A stretch of DNA of 56,082 bases, from assembly GCA_937899725.1 (NCBI GenBank), contig CALCCA010000176.1:1-56082 (forward strand), in the 5' to 3' direction. Shown piece after piece: positions 28,201 through 36,563 of this stretch (position 1 is its first letter; each line of letters begins with the position of its first letter). A program made the translations under genes and the position numbers. A model generated the notes under the pieces. That model made no database searches. It was not told the DNA's origin and saw only the letters and a program-made list of their open reading frames with translations. Source of the stretch: an uncultured Halomicronema sp. Lineage in GTDB: Bacteria; Cyanobacteriota; Cyanobacteriia; Phormidesmidales; Phormidesmidaceae.

Positions 28201-30100
28201 CGCCACCCCCGCTCCTCGGGAGACTAAAGCCACTGATTTAGCCGATTGGTTCTATATTCCCGCTTGGGAGCGCTCATTTCTGCCGCAGTTGGAGCCGCCG
28301 ACCAGTGACTGCTGGGTGGTGTTTACGGCTGACCCCATCGGGACGGCTCTGTCCCAGCGTTTGGCCGCGACTGGGCAGACCGTGATGACGGTGCAACCGG
28401 GCTCCCAGTTCGCCCAGCAGGCCCACACCTACACGCTGAATCCGCAACATCCTGAAGATTATCGATCGCTGGTGCAGGCGCTGGCCACTCCGGGTGAGCG
28501 GTCAATCCATTGGGTCTACGGCTGGAGCCTGGCCGCTCCGTCAGCTTCAGCTGATATAGCCACGGAATTCTACAGTGTGCTGCACTTGGCGCAAGCGCTG
28601 CTGGCCGGCGATCGCCCAACGGCTAATACCCTCACCGTGATAACGCCCGGTGCCGACGCAGTGGTGGGTACCGATGGGGTCAATCCTGGGCAGGCGCTGC
28701 TAGCCGGGCTGTGCAAGGTGATACCCCAAGAGGCGACACACCTGCGCTGCCGCTGCTTGGATGTTGCGGCGATCACTGGAGAGACGGCCCCCGCTGAGTC
28801 ACTGCTGGACAGTCTGTATCACGAGCTGGCGGCAACCGCCCCGATCGTGGCCTATCGCGATGGTTATCGCTGGGTGCAGACGTATCAGCCACTGCCGCTA
28901 CCAGCAGGTCAACCGCCCTTGCGATCAGAGGGCACCTATCTGATTGCTGGCGATCTGGTTGAGGGCCTGGGGATGGTGTACGCCCAGGCGCTGCGGCAAG
29001 ACTGGCAGGCGCGACTAATCCTGATCGGGCGGGCGGGTTTACCCCCTGCAGAGCAGTGGGAGCAGTGGCTGGTTACCCACAGCCCCCAACATGAGGTCAG
29101 TCGCCTGATTCATCAACTGCAGAGCCTGGGAGCCGTGGGCACAGACTATTTATGGTTCAGTACTGATCTAGGGGATACAGCGGCGGTGAGCGCGGCAGTG
29201 GCCCAGGGCTTGGCCCAATTTGGCGAGATTCACGGGGTATTTCATGCCGGGGTGATGGGCGATCGCGCCAGTTGCCCGATGCCCGAGTTAACTCCGCAGG
29301 CGTGCGAGCAGACACTTCGCCCGAAAGTGCAAGGCATCCAAGTGCTGATGTCGGCTTTAGAGGGACAAAGCCCGGACTTTGTTCTGCTCCAGTCGTCGCT
29401 ATCGGCAGTAGTCGGTGGGGTGGGGTTTGGGGCCTATGCCGCCGCCAACGCCTATCTCGATAGTCTCGCCACCCAGCATCGAGGCCGCCCCCCTCGGTGG
29501 GTCAGCATCAACTGGGATGCCTGTCGCCCAGATGACACCCCCCAGACGACGGGATCAACCTGGCTCGATCACGCTATGACACCAGCCGAAGTCTGGCAGG
29601 TCACTAAACGGGTGTTGGCTCAGCCTCACTTAACCCAGGTAGCCGTATCGCCAGGGAATTTGCGTGATCGCATTGACCAGTGGATTCACCATCCTGAAAC
29701 CCTGGCGGCCAATGCCTCGACGGCCAGCGCCGATCACGCTCCGCGATCGCTGCTAACGAGTGAGTATGTTGCGCCCCGCAACGCGATTGAAACCGCTGTA
29801 GCGATCGCCCTGCAGGAGCTATTAGGAATCGAAAAAGTCGGCATTCATGATAACTTCTTTGAATTAGGCGGGCATTCATTGCTGGCCATTCAAGCCGTCA
29901 CGCGACTACGCAAAGAATTCCAGGTTGAATTACCGATGCGCGCCTTGTTGTTTGAAGCGCCGACGGTAGCTGGAATTGCCAAAACGATTGAAGAGAATCA
30001 ACTTAAGTCTGCCGATCAAGCTGCCATTGCCGATCTCTTAAGTGACATCGAAGCGATGTCTGCTAAGGAGGTCAATAAACAAGTTGACCTTCGCCCCTAA
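25259..30100 (+). CDS. PKS3: type I PKS, KS-AT-KR-ACP
   Basis: A 1613-residue partially reducing module. The N-terminal helix (about 8-38) resembles those of PKS1 and PKS2. KS belongs to the hybrid-cluster type; its nucleophile Cys207 sits in TGCSTG rather than TACSSS. AT has Ser717 in GHSIGEY and HGFH at 813, malonyl-like. The KR has a structural half from about 985 and a catalytic half whose cofactor loop reads GDLVEGLG (1231-1238) instead of TGGLGGLG, while the catalytic Lys (RPKVQG), Ser (LQSSLS) and Tyr1393 (GAYAAAN) are kept. The carrier domain has Ser1540 in an [10 protein letters not shown] motif that looks PCP-like. The expected product is a beta-hydroxyacyl chain, or a beta-keto chain if the KR is inactive. 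The C-terminal tail LLSDIEAMSAKEVNKQ closely parallels that of PKS4 and may dock to the next NRPS. ATGA overlap with PKS2. Confidence 0.94.
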   Translation: MTEPLSHPSQSTDERILRALREARSQLEAVEQAKNERVAIVGMAGRFPGTDSIDALWQLLTAGQSGIRRLSDQELEAAGVAPATWQQPDYVRAYAGFADADSFDAAFFGYSPREAQLIDPQQRVFLECAWAALEDAGYDSCQYDGCIGVYGGAALNSYLVNLFSDPQLRASTDTVQAVVSNVMGLMTTRVSYQLDLKGPSCGIQTGCSTGLVAVHQACQSLLQQECDLALAGGVTVSNTAPQGYVYQSDGIASPDGCCRAFDAAAQGTVFGNGVGIVVLKRLSAAIADGDTLYAVIKGSAINNDGADKVSLTAPSVTGQAAVVTAALEQAQVEPASLSYIEAHGTGTALGDPIEIAALTQALTHHPGGCAIGSVKTNLGHLDAAAGVAGLIKTALALKHQQIPPSLHFQQPNPQIDFAHSPFTVQQQLSDWPRNGTPRRAGVSSFGMGGTNAHVILEEAPEGEWMSGRVGEWESQNNFSPPRPLAPSPPPRVNQAITVESPAHLLLLSAKTATALDTMTANLARHLAAHPDLDLADVAYTLQVGRRALPHRRTCVCQTSADAIQQLSTGNLSTQVAETAASAIAFMFSGQGSQYPHMGRELYDTEPVFRQAMNQCAEILAAEGIDLLEILYEKADGRRQTADDTGEQGIGNREQGASGTQTLEPDTQYPEPRNIPPSPHPPIHSTALAQPALFALEYSLAQLWRSWGIEPQSLIGHSIGEYVAACVAGVFSLEDGLQLVAARGRLMQDCPVGAMLSIALSEAALAALLPNDIVIAAVNGPELCAVSGTAAAIASFQALLEAKQITYRQLQTSHGFHSSLMSPAGAKLAVLVGQMALHPPQIDLLSNVTGTWLTAAEATDPAYWARHLRQPVRFYDGVKALLQLPGAILLEVGPGRALKTLVQQAIARAEAPTALVLNSLPHPQEDVGDRAVMLSSLGQLWLTGAPVQWANFPPQRRVPLPTYPFERQRYWVTLNPNGLAASATPAPRETKATDLADWFYIPAWERSFLPQLEPPTSDCWVVFTADPIGTALSQRLAATGQTVMTVQPGSQFAQQAHTYTLNPQHPEDYRSLVQALATPGERSIHWVYGWSLAAPSASADIATEFYSVLHLAQALLAGDRPTANTLTVITPGADAVVGTDGVNPGQALLAGLCKVIPQEATHLRCRCLDVAAITGETAPAESLLDSLYHELAATAPIVAYRDGYRWVQTYQPLPLPAGQPPLRSEGTYLIAGDLVEGLGMVYAQALRQDWQARLILIGRAGLPPAEQWEQWLVTHSPQHEVSRLIHQLQSLGAVGTDYLWFSTDLGDTAAVSAAVAQGLAQFGEIHGVFHAGVMGDRASCPMPELTPQACEQTLRPKVQGIQVLMSALEGQSPDFVLLQSSLSAVVGGVGFGAYAAANAYLDSLATQHRGRPPRWVSINWDACRPDDTPQTTGSTWLDHAMTPAEVWQVTKRVLAQPHLTQVAVSPGNLRDRIDQWIHHPETLAANASTASADHAPRSLLTSEYVAPRNAIETAVAIALQELLGIEKVGIHDNFFELGGHSLLAIQAVTRLRKEFQVELPMRALLFEAPTVAGIAKTIEENQLKSADQAAIADLLSDIEAMSAKEVNKQVDLRP
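26641..26730 (+). repeat. In-frame insert, PKS3 KS-AT linker
   Basis: GTGGGAGAGTAGGAGAGTGG purine repeats followed by CCCCCTCGCCCCCTTGCCC repeats. Same linker as in PKS1, PKS2 and PKS4 but built from other units. Confidence 0.8.
27154..27310 (+). repeat. Heptamer-type in-frame insert, PKS3 AT loop
   Basis: GGCAGAC heptamers, then GGGAACA/GGGAATA heptamers, AACCCAGACCCTAGAACC, and a CCCCCATCCCCCCATCC tail. Same AT loop as PKS1 and PKS2, but a different and longer element. Confidence 0.88.
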
Positions 30101-30250
30101 GAATTTGTTTTTGACAAGTTTTTGCTGATCATAAATGCTGGCAGGATTCACTATTTGCCAATAAGTACCGATACAAAACTCATCATGCTTAAGCCATAAA
30201 TTTTATTTTTAATCAAGCTCCTTTTCGTTCCTCCAAACCAGGAAGCCAAC

Positions 30251-31330
30251 ATGGATTTTAGTCTGTTCTATTTCGACGGTGACGGTTCCGTGGCCCGTCC
30301 CAACCAGTACCAACTGTTGATCGAGAGTGCCAAATTTGCCGACCAGAATGGCTTCACTGCCGTGTGGACTCCCGAGCGCCACTTCCATGCGTTTGGGGGC
30401 CTTTATCCCAACCCTGGCGTCACTAGTGCGGCCCTGGCCATGGTGACGGAAAACCTGCAGCTGCGAGCTGGCAGCGTCGTGGTGCCGCTGCACCATCCCG
30501 TGCGCATTGCGGAAGACTGGGCCGTGGTGGACAACCTCTCTAACGGAAGAGCCGCGATCGCCTTTGCCTCCGGTTGGACGATGGATGAGTTCATTTTGTC
30601 GCCGACCCCCCATGCCAGCCGCAAAGCCCAGATGTGGCGAGGCATTCAGCAAGTGCAGCAGCTCTGGCAGGGGCAAGCTGTTGACTTTCAAGACGCCGCC
30701 GGCAAATCGGTGGCGGCGCGGTCTTTACCCCGGCCTCTCCAGCCCCAACTGCCGACCTGGGTGACCTGCCAGTCGACAGAAACCTTCATCGAAGCCGGAC
30801 GACTGGGGGCCAATATCCTCATCTCACTGCTGGGCGGATCATTAGAACAATTAACTCCCAAGATCCAGGCTTATCAGCAATCCTTAAGTAAGCACGGCCA
30901 TGACGTTAATACCAAAACCATCTCGCTGATGTTGCACACATTTTTAGGTCACGATATTCATCAGGTCAAGGATGATGTCCGTCAACCCTTTTGTGAATAT
31001 TTGAAAACCCATTATGGCTTGCTAGAAAATCTTGCTAAAGGCATGGGCTTATCGATTAGCTTGAAAGATTTTTCTGACGATGACTTAGATAGCCTGCTAT
31101 CATTTGGAGTGGAAGGCTTTATGAACGATCGCTCCTTGATCGGTACGCCCGCAAGCTGTTTACCATTTGTGCAAAAGTTAGCTCAGGCTGGCATCACTGA
31201 AGTGGCCTGTTTGATCGACTTTGTCCAAGATTTTGACGTTGTCATCAACGCCCTACCTTATCTCAATCAGCTCAAAGATCATTGCGCGATTCATCTATCA
31301 GCCACAGCAATGGCTGGTAGCGCTTATTAA
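30251..31330 (+). CDS. Luciferase-like FMN-dependent monooxygenase (MupA/Atu3671 type)
   Basis: This 359-residue LLM-class flavin oxidoreductase is of the type associated with natural-product clusters. The N-terminus MDFSLFYFDGD, then FTAVWTPERHFH, GGLYPNPGV and LQLRAGSVVVPLHHPVRIAEDWAVVD, are typical of this subgroup, as is GRAAIAFASGW. It would use FMNH2 from a separate reductase and O2 to hydroxylate or otherwise oxidise a carrier-bound intermediate. In other clusters (mupirocin, puwainaphycin) relatives are free-standing or fused into PKS/NRPS modules. The position between PKS3 and NRPS1 suggests it acts on the acyl chain at the PKS3 ACP before amide formation (inference). AGGAAG at 30240-30245 lies 5 nt before ATG 30251. 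Unlike the synthase genes it is flanked on both sides by AT-rich spacers of 150 and 135 nt, so it is not translationally coupled. Confidence 0.9.
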   Translation: MDFSLFYFDGDGSVARPNQYQLLIESAKFADQNGFTAVWTPERHFHAFGGLYPNPGVTSAALAMVTENLQLRAGSVVVPLHHPVRIAEDWAVVDNLSNGRAAIAFASGWTMDEFILSPTPHASRKAQMWRGIQQVQQLWQGQAVDFQDAAGKSVAARSLPRPLQPQLPTWVTCQSTETFIEAGRLGANILISLLGGSLEQLTPKIQAYQQSLSKHGHDVNTKTISLMLHTFLGHDIHQVKDDVRQPFCEYLKTHYGLLENLAKGMGLSISLKDFSDDDLDSLLSFGVEGFMNDRSLIGTPASCLPFVQKLAQAGITEVACLIDFVQDFDVVINALPYLNQLKDHCAIHLSATAMAGSAY

Positions 31331-31353
31331 CATCAATCCCTCAGGCATCACAA

Positions 31354-31397
31354 GGGTCAGATGATGCTTGAAGCATCCCAAGACCCAGATTTAATTT
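31354..31397 (+). terminator. Hairpin between monooxygenase and NRPS1 genes
   Basis: Two nested arms, GATGCT/AGCATC (31363-31368 with 31372-31377) and GGGTC/GACCC (31354-31358 with 31382-31386), followed by AGATTTAATTT. It could be a weak terminator or an mRNA-processing/stabilising stem. The T-run is interrupted, and the NRPS genes beyond it need transcription, so full termination is unlikely. Confidence 0.35.
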
Positions 31398-31465
31398 CCT
31401 AGACAAAGTCGTCATGGCTTTAGTCGGCTCTATTGCCCCCCTCATGGCCCCCGTTACCCATCGGT

Positions 31466-34400
31466 ATGACAGACCCGCGACTTAATTCTGAAGCTTTGCA
31501 GCAGCGTATCGCCGCCCTTTCCCTAGAGCAGCGGGCACTGTTGGAGCAGCGGTTGCAGCAGCAGGGCTGGTCGCCGGTGGCCGTCACGTCTCCCCTGGGA
31601 CCTCAGAGCCGCCCCCCGGAGGTGCCCCTGTCGCCAGCGCAGCAAAATCTCTGGGTGTTACATCAGCTCAATCCTGAGAGTTCGGCCTATCACATCGGCC
31701 TGGCCTGGCGGTTGACCGGAGCCCTCGACATTGCAGCTTTAGAGCACAGTTTGAGCGCGATCACCCAGCGCCACGAAAGTCTGAGAACACAGTTTGTTGC
31801 GCCCACAGGGCAGCCCTATCAACAGATTCGGTCTCATCACTTGGCGGCACCTTTACCGATCACTGACTTGAGCGCATGGCCCAAGGCGGCGATCGCGGCT
31901 GAAGTCCAGCGACTGACGGCACAGTGTGTCCAGCAGCCGTTTGATCTCAGCCAAGATTCATTGCTCAGGACGCGACTCCTCCAGTTGGATGAAAACCGTA
32001 GCGTGCTGCTGCTGGTGCTGCATCACCTCGTGGCGGATGGCTGGTCCCGTGGGGTGCTCATGCGGGAACTAGCGACCCTGTATCGGGAGTTTACGGGTGA
32101 TGTCATCCCGGCGCTGCCGCCGCTCCCCATTCAGTACGCTGACTATACCCTGTGGCAACAGCAGTGGCTGCAGGGCGCAGCTTGCCGGACTCAACTTGAC
32201 TACTGGCGGCAGCAGCTCTCAGGGTTGCCCGCGTTAGCACTGCCCACCGATCGCCCACGTCCGGCAGTGCCCAATTTCACTAGCCGGACTTGCACCTGCA
32301 CCCTCTCATCAGACTGCGTCACGGCCCTGAAAACCCTTAGTCAACGGGCCGGTACGACCCTCTTTATGACTCTGCTGGCGGCGTTTAAGCTATTGCTGCA
32401 CCGCTACAGCGCCCAGGCAGATATCGGGGTTGGGGTGCCTGTAGCTAACCGTCATCATCCCGAGGTCGAGCCGCTGATCGGCTTTTTCGTCAACACCCTG
32501 GTGCTGCGGACCCGTTTCACCGACAAGATGACGTTTCGAGAGCTGCTGCTACAGGTTAGACAGGTGACCGCCGATGCTTTCCAGCATGGGGAAGTCCCCT
32601 TTGCCAAGGTGGTCGAAGCCCTGCAGCCCGATCGCGACCTGAGCCAGAATCCGCTATTTCAAGTGATGTTTCAGCTCCAAAGCGGCTATCAGCATCAGAA
32701 TGCGGCCCATCCTGACCTGGCATTACCGGGCCTAGCAGTACAGCAGACCTGGCTCGATCCGGGCCAGACCAAGTTTGATCTGACCTGGCATGGCATTGAG
32801 CGTGAGGACGGCTTGTTGCTGGCGGTGGAATATCGCTTGGACTTGTTTGACGAAGCCCGCATTCAGCGCATGCTGGGGCATTTTCAGACCCTGCTGGCCG
32901 GGATTCTCGCCCACCCCGATCGCCCAGTGGCCGATCTGCCCCTCCTAAATTCAGCGGAACGGCATCAGCTATTGGTGGCGTGGAATCCCCCCCCGGCCCC
33001 CCCGCCGAGCCAGTGCTTTCACCAGCAATTTGCCGCTCAGGTAGAGCAGACGCCAGATGCGATCGCGGTCACTGACCCAGCCCAGCAGTTGACCTATGAC
33101 CAGCTCAACCGCCGCGCTAACCAACTCGCCCATACCCTCAAAGCCCAGGGTATTCGTCCTGAAACCCTGGTCGGCGTTTATCTACCTCGCTCCGTCGAGT
33201 TAATGGTCGCTCTGCTGGGGGTGCTCAAGGCCGGCGCTGCCTACGTCCCCGTCGATCCCAGTCTGCCGGTAGAGCGGGTGCGCTGGCTGTTGGCTGATGC
33301 CCAGGTGGCGCTGGTGGTGACGGCGGCGGCAGAGACGCTGAAAAAAATCGTGGACGGAGCCCACCCAACGGTGGATTTGAGCCGCGATCGCGCAAGCCTG
33401 GCTAAAGCGCCTGACCACAATCTCGCCATCAGCCTCGACCCCGAAAATCTGGCCTACGTCATCTACACCTCTGGTTCCACCGGCACCCCCAAAGGCACCC
33501 TACTGACCCACCGGGGACTAAGCAACTACCTGAACTGGGCGACCCAGACTTACCCCGTCGCGGCGGGCGGCGCGCCCGTACAGTCCGCTATCGGCTTTGA
33601 CGCCACCATCACCAGCCTGTTTGCACCTCTGCTGGTAGGCCAAACCGTCACCCTCCTGCCCGAAACCCACCCGATTGAAGCCCTCAGTCAGGCTCTGCAG
33701 AGAAGAGAGACCTTCGGCTTTGTCAAACTCACCCCCGCCCACCTCAAGGCCCTCGAACCTCTGGTGCTTCCCCCCATACCTCCACGCCCCCACACCTCCA
33801 CGCCTTCATCCCCCACCCAAGCCCTCATCCTCGGCGGCGAAGCCCTGCATGGCCGCGACCTTGTCCCCTGGCGTCAGCACTTTCCCCACCTCCGTCTAGT
33901 TAATGAGTACGGCCCCACTGAAGCTGTGGTCGGCTGCTGTGTCTACGACGTGCCCCTCGATTTCACCGCTGATACTATCCCCATTGGTCGGCCGATTGCC
34001 AACGTGCAGCTCTACGTTCTCGACCCCAACTTAGAGCCCGTTCCAATCGGTGTTCCCGGCGAACTCTACATCGGCGGCGCAGGTGTCGCGCGAGGGTACT
34101 TGAATCGGCCCGATCTGACTGCCGAGCGGTTTGTGCCGAATCCGTTTTATAGCAAGGCAGAAGAGATTAGAGAACAGGGACTAGGGAACAGGGAACAGGG
34201 AACAGAGAACAGGAAGAACCCAGAACTTAAAACCCACCTCCTAGAGCAAATAATCAAGAACCCAGAACGAGGTCAAAACCCATCCACCGTTCGGCTGAGC
34301 GTTCACGCCGAAGCCCATCCACCCATTCACTCATCCACTCTCTATAAGACCGGCGATCGCGTCCGCTACCGACCGGACAGCATTCTCGAATATCTGGGCC

Positions 34401-36559
34401 GCATGGATGACCAGATCAAACTGCGCGGCTACCGGCTCGAACCTGGTGAGATTGAAGCGGTGCTCTGTCAGCATCCGCAGGTCGCGCAAGCTGTCGTTGT
34501 ACGGCGTGATGACTTGGGAGCAGCAGCGAAACTGGTAACATACGTCGTTAAGACAGAAGGCAGAGGGCAAGAGGTAAAAGGGAGTAGGGAACAGGGAACA
34601 GGGAACAGGGAACAGGAAGAATCCAGAACCCAGAACTTCAAACCTGATATCCCATATCCGGAACCAATCACCGATCACTCATCTCCCCATCCCCCCATCC
34701 CCCCGTCTGTTTTCCGACTCCTTCACCAATATCTGGCCGAGCAACTTCCCGCCTACATGCTCCCCGACCACTTCGTCACTCTGGAGGCTTTGCCGCTGAC
34801 GGTGAATGGCAAGGTGGATCGGCAGGCGCTACCTATGCCAGAAATCCGGACGAGCGATCGCGATCAAACCGCCCGTTCCTTGACGGCAACAGAGCAGCAG
34901 CTAGCAGCAATTTGGGCTGAGGTCCTGCAGCGCGATGCTGTGGGCCTGCACGACAATTTCTTTGAGCTGGGGGGGGATTCAATTCTGGCGATGCAGATTA
35001 TTGCCAAAGCCCACCAAGGCGGGCTGCATCTCGTGCCGCGTCAGCTGTTTCAGCATCAGACGGTGGCCAAGTTGGCAGCGATCGCTGAGGTCCGGTCAAC
35101 CCCCGCTGTTTCCCCAGAGCCAGTGACGGGAACGGTGTCGCTGCTGCCGATTCAGCGCGACTTTTTTGCCCAAGCGTTGCCGGAGCCCCATCACTATAAT
35201 CAGGCGGTGATGGTGACGGTCAACTCAGAGGCCCAGCCGGAGCTGCTAGCCCAGGCTTTACAGGCGTTAGCGGTGCATCATGACGGCTTGCGATCGCGCT
35301 TTTTTCACCAAGCCGGTACCTGGCAGCAGATCATTCGAAGCCCGGATGCCGTCACCGTAGCGCTCGATGAGTGCGATCTATCCCACTTGCCTGCGGATGC
35401 TCAGACTGCAGCACTGGCAGCCGCAACAGATGATTGGCAGGCGAGTTTGCATCTATCGGTTGGGCCGCTATGGCGAGCCGTGTGGGTGCGACTGGGGGAA
35501 CGGGGCGATCGCCTGCTGTTGATTGCCCATCATCTAATTGTAGATGGGGTCTCGTGGCGCATTCTGCTGGCCGATTTGGCGACGGCTTATCAACAGTTGG
35601 TGGCAGGAAGGGCAGTACTGCTGCCGCCCAAGACCCACTCCATCCAGGCTTGGGCGCAGCAGTTGGTAACGCTGGCGCAGTCCGGCTACTTTGAGGCCGA
35701 GCGCTCTCACTGGCGAGACGTCTGCGCTCCCACCGCAGCGATGCCCGTTGATTTTGAGGCTGATGCCCACGGCAACTCGGTGGCGTCCATGGCAGAGATC
35801 TCTATCGAGCTGGATGCGGCGCAAACCCAGGCGCTGTTGGCGGTGGCCACCCAGACTTACCACGTTCAGGCCAATGAGGTGTTGCTCACCGTGCTGGGCC
35901 AGACGCTGCAGTCCTGGATGCAGTCCTCTACCGTGCTGATTGATCTAGAGGGCCATGGCCGAGACCTGGATTTGCAAAGTTTGCAAGAATCATCATTAGA
36001 GGTGTCTCGAACCTTGGGTTGGTTGACGACGGTTTATCCGCTGCGCTTGACCATGCCCTCGGGAGCCATGGCCGAGCAGCTCCGGTCGGTAAAAGAGCAG
36101 CTCCGGTCGGTGCCCCATCAGGGGTTGGGCTACGGTATGCTGCGGCATCTGGCTGCCGAGCCCGATCCGGCTTTGGTTTCCCCCGCTGCCATTAGCTTTA
36201 ACTATTTGGGTCAGGTGCGGCTCGACGCGGCCTCTGATTCCCAGGGGTTAATGCAGTCCCTGGCCCCTGAGTCGGTGGGGCCACTCCGCAGTCCCTTGGG
36301 CAGCCGTCGCTATCGGCTAGAGGTGATTGCCCTCATTCGAGACGGCCAACTACAGATAATCTGGCGCTACAGCCAGTCCGTACACCGTCGTGCCACTCTG
36401 GAAGTCTTGGCTCAGCGATATCTCGCCACGCTGCAGTCATACCTGGCTCCATCGGCCCAGCCCGCGATTGCCGCCCACCACACCCCGTCTGACTTTGCAG
36501 CGGCGCGGGTGAATCAAGCGCAGTTGGATCAGCTCTTTAGCAAGATTCGGGGGAACTAG
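31466..36559 (+). CDS. NRPS1: C-A-T-E, predicted Asn with epimerisation
   Basis: One module of 1697 residues that takes over the polyketide chain. A short N-terminal helix (LSLEQRALLEQRLQQQG) probably docks to PKS3. The C domain has HHLVADG at 186-192. The A domain has YTSGSTGTPKG from 667 and YGPTE at 815. My manual alignment to GrsA gives the pocket D-A-T-K-I-G-E-V-G-K, closest to the known Asn code DLTKIGEVGK. T has Ser1172 in LGGDS, the form usual before E domains. The E domain has HHLIVDGVSW at 1355. The predicted unit is D-Asn, and the next C domain is of the matching D-L type. The frame extends upstream to a TTG at 31433; the ATG at 31466 is chosen. Three low-complexity tracts sit inside the A domain (33770, 34154 and 34552). 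Confidence 0.94.
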   Translation: MTDPRLNSEALQQRIAALSLEQRALLEQRLQQQGWSPVAVTSPLGPQSRPPEVPLSPAQQNLWVLHQLNPESSAYHIGLAWRLTGALDIAALEHSLSAITQRHESLRTQFVAPTGQPYQQIRSHHLAAPLPITDLSAWPKAAIAAEVQRLTAQCVQQPFDLSQDSLLRTRLLQLDENRSVLLLVLHHLVADGWSRGVLMRELATLYREFTGDVIPALPPLPIQYADYTLWQQQWLQGAACRTQLDYWRQQLSGLPALALPTDRPRPAVPNFTSRTCTCTLSSDCVTALKTLSQRAGTTLFMTLLAAFKLLLHRYSAQADIGVGVPVANRHHPEVEPLIGFFVNTLVLRTRFTDKMTFRELLLQVRQVTADAFQHGEVPFAKVVEALQPDRDLSQNPLFQVMFQLQSGYQHQNAAHPDLALPGLAVQQTWLDPGQTKFDLTWHGIEREDGLLLAVEYRLDLFDEARIQRMLGHFQTLLAGILAHPDRPVADLPLLNSAERHQLLVAWNPPPAPPPSQCFHQQFAAQVEQTPDAIAVTDPAQQLTYDQLNRRANQLAHTLKAQGIRPETLVGVYLPRSVELMVALLGVLKAGAAYVPVDPSLPVERVRWLLADAQVALVVTAAAETLKKIVDGAHPTVDLSRDRASLAKAPDHNLAISLDPENLAYVIYTSGSTGTPKGTLLTHRGLSNYLNWATQTYPVAAGGAPVQSAIGFDATITSLFAPLLVGQTVTLLPETHPIEALSQALQRRETFGFVKLTPAHLKALEPLVLPPIPPRPHTSTPSSPTQALILGGEALHGRDLVPWRQHFPHLRLVNEYGPTEAVVGCCVYDVPLDFTADTIPIGRPIANVQLYVLDPNLEPVPIGVPGELYIGGAGVARGYLNRPDLTAERFVPNPFYSKAEEIREQGLGNREQGTENRKNPELKTHLLEQIIKNPERGQNPSTVRLSVHAEAHPPIHSSTLYKTGDRVRYRPDSILEYLGRMDDQIKLRGYRLEPGEIEAVLCQHPQVAQAVVVRRDDLGAAAKLVTYVVKTEGRGQEVKGSREQGTGNREQEESRTQNFKPDIPYPEPITDHSSPHPPIPPSVFRLLHQYLAEQLPAYMLPDHFVTLEALPLTVNGKVDRQALPMPEIRTSDRDQTARSLTATEQQLAAIWAEVLQRDAVGLHDNFFELGGDSILAMQIIAKAHQGGLHLVPRQLFQHQTVAKLAAIAEVRSTPAVSPEPVTGTVSLLPIQRDFFAQALPEPHHYNQAVMVTVNSEAQPELLAQALQALAVHHDGLRSRFFHQAGTWQQIIRSPDAVTVALDECDLSHLPADAQTAALAAATDDWQASLHLSVGPLWRAVWVRLGERGDRLLLIAHHLIVDGVSWRILLADLATAYQQLVAGRAVLLPPKTHSIQAWAQQLVTLAQSGYFEAERSHWRDVCAPTAAMPVDFEADAHGNSVASMAEISIELDAAQTQALLAVATQTYHVQANEVLLTVLGQTLQSWMQSSTVLIDLEGHGRDLDLQSLQESSLEVSRTLGWLTTVYPLRLTMPSGAMAEQLRSVKEQLRSVPHQGLGYGMLRHLAAEPDPALVSPAAISFNYLGQVRLDAASDSQGLMQSLAPESVGPLRSPLGSRRYRLEVIALIRDGQLQIIWRYSQSVHRRATLEVLAQRYLATLQSYLAPSAQPAIAAHHTPSDFAAARVNQAQLDQLFSKIRGN
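33770..33818 (+). repeat. Pyrimidine-rich tract inside NRPS1 A domain
   Basis: CCCCCATACCTCCACGCCCC and similar units encode a Pro/Thr/Ser stretch just before ALILGGEAL, on the surface near the A4-A5 region. Confidence 0.6.
34154..34340 (+). repeat. Heptamer-type in-frame insert, NRPS1 A domain site 1
   Basis: GGCAGAA start, GGGAACA heptamers, AACCCAGAACTTAAAACCC, a palindromic element (34288-34312) and a CCATCCACCCATTCAC tail. It lies between ERFVPNPF and LYKTGDRV (core A7). Confidence 0.9.
34288..34312. repeat. Palindromic element nested in NRPS1 site 1
   Basis: CGTTCGGCTGAGCGTTCACGCCGAAG: TTCGGC and GCCGAA arms flank a near-palindromic TGAGCG core. A second copy with one base change lies in NRPS2 at 39489-39513. 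Confidence 0.75.
34552..34708 (+). repeat. Heptamer-type in-frame insert, NRPS1 A domain site 2
   Basis: Purine-rich start, four GGGAACA units, CCAGAACCCAGAAC, then CCCCATCCCCCCATCC. It lies between LVTYVV and the LPAYMLP (A9) helix. Confidence 0.9.
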
Positions 36560-36563
36560 CGCG

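Noticed and set aside
30111-30139. TTGACA with 17-bp spacer and AATGCT before the monooxygenase gene
   Set aside because: The -35 is perfect but the -10 matches only three of six positions; not enough to call a promoter, though an internal one is possible.
31433-31465. TTG start for NRPS1
   Set aside because: A rare start codon; the 11 extra residues are Pro-rich and unlike docking helices, and ATG 31466 gives a start similar to that of NRPS4.
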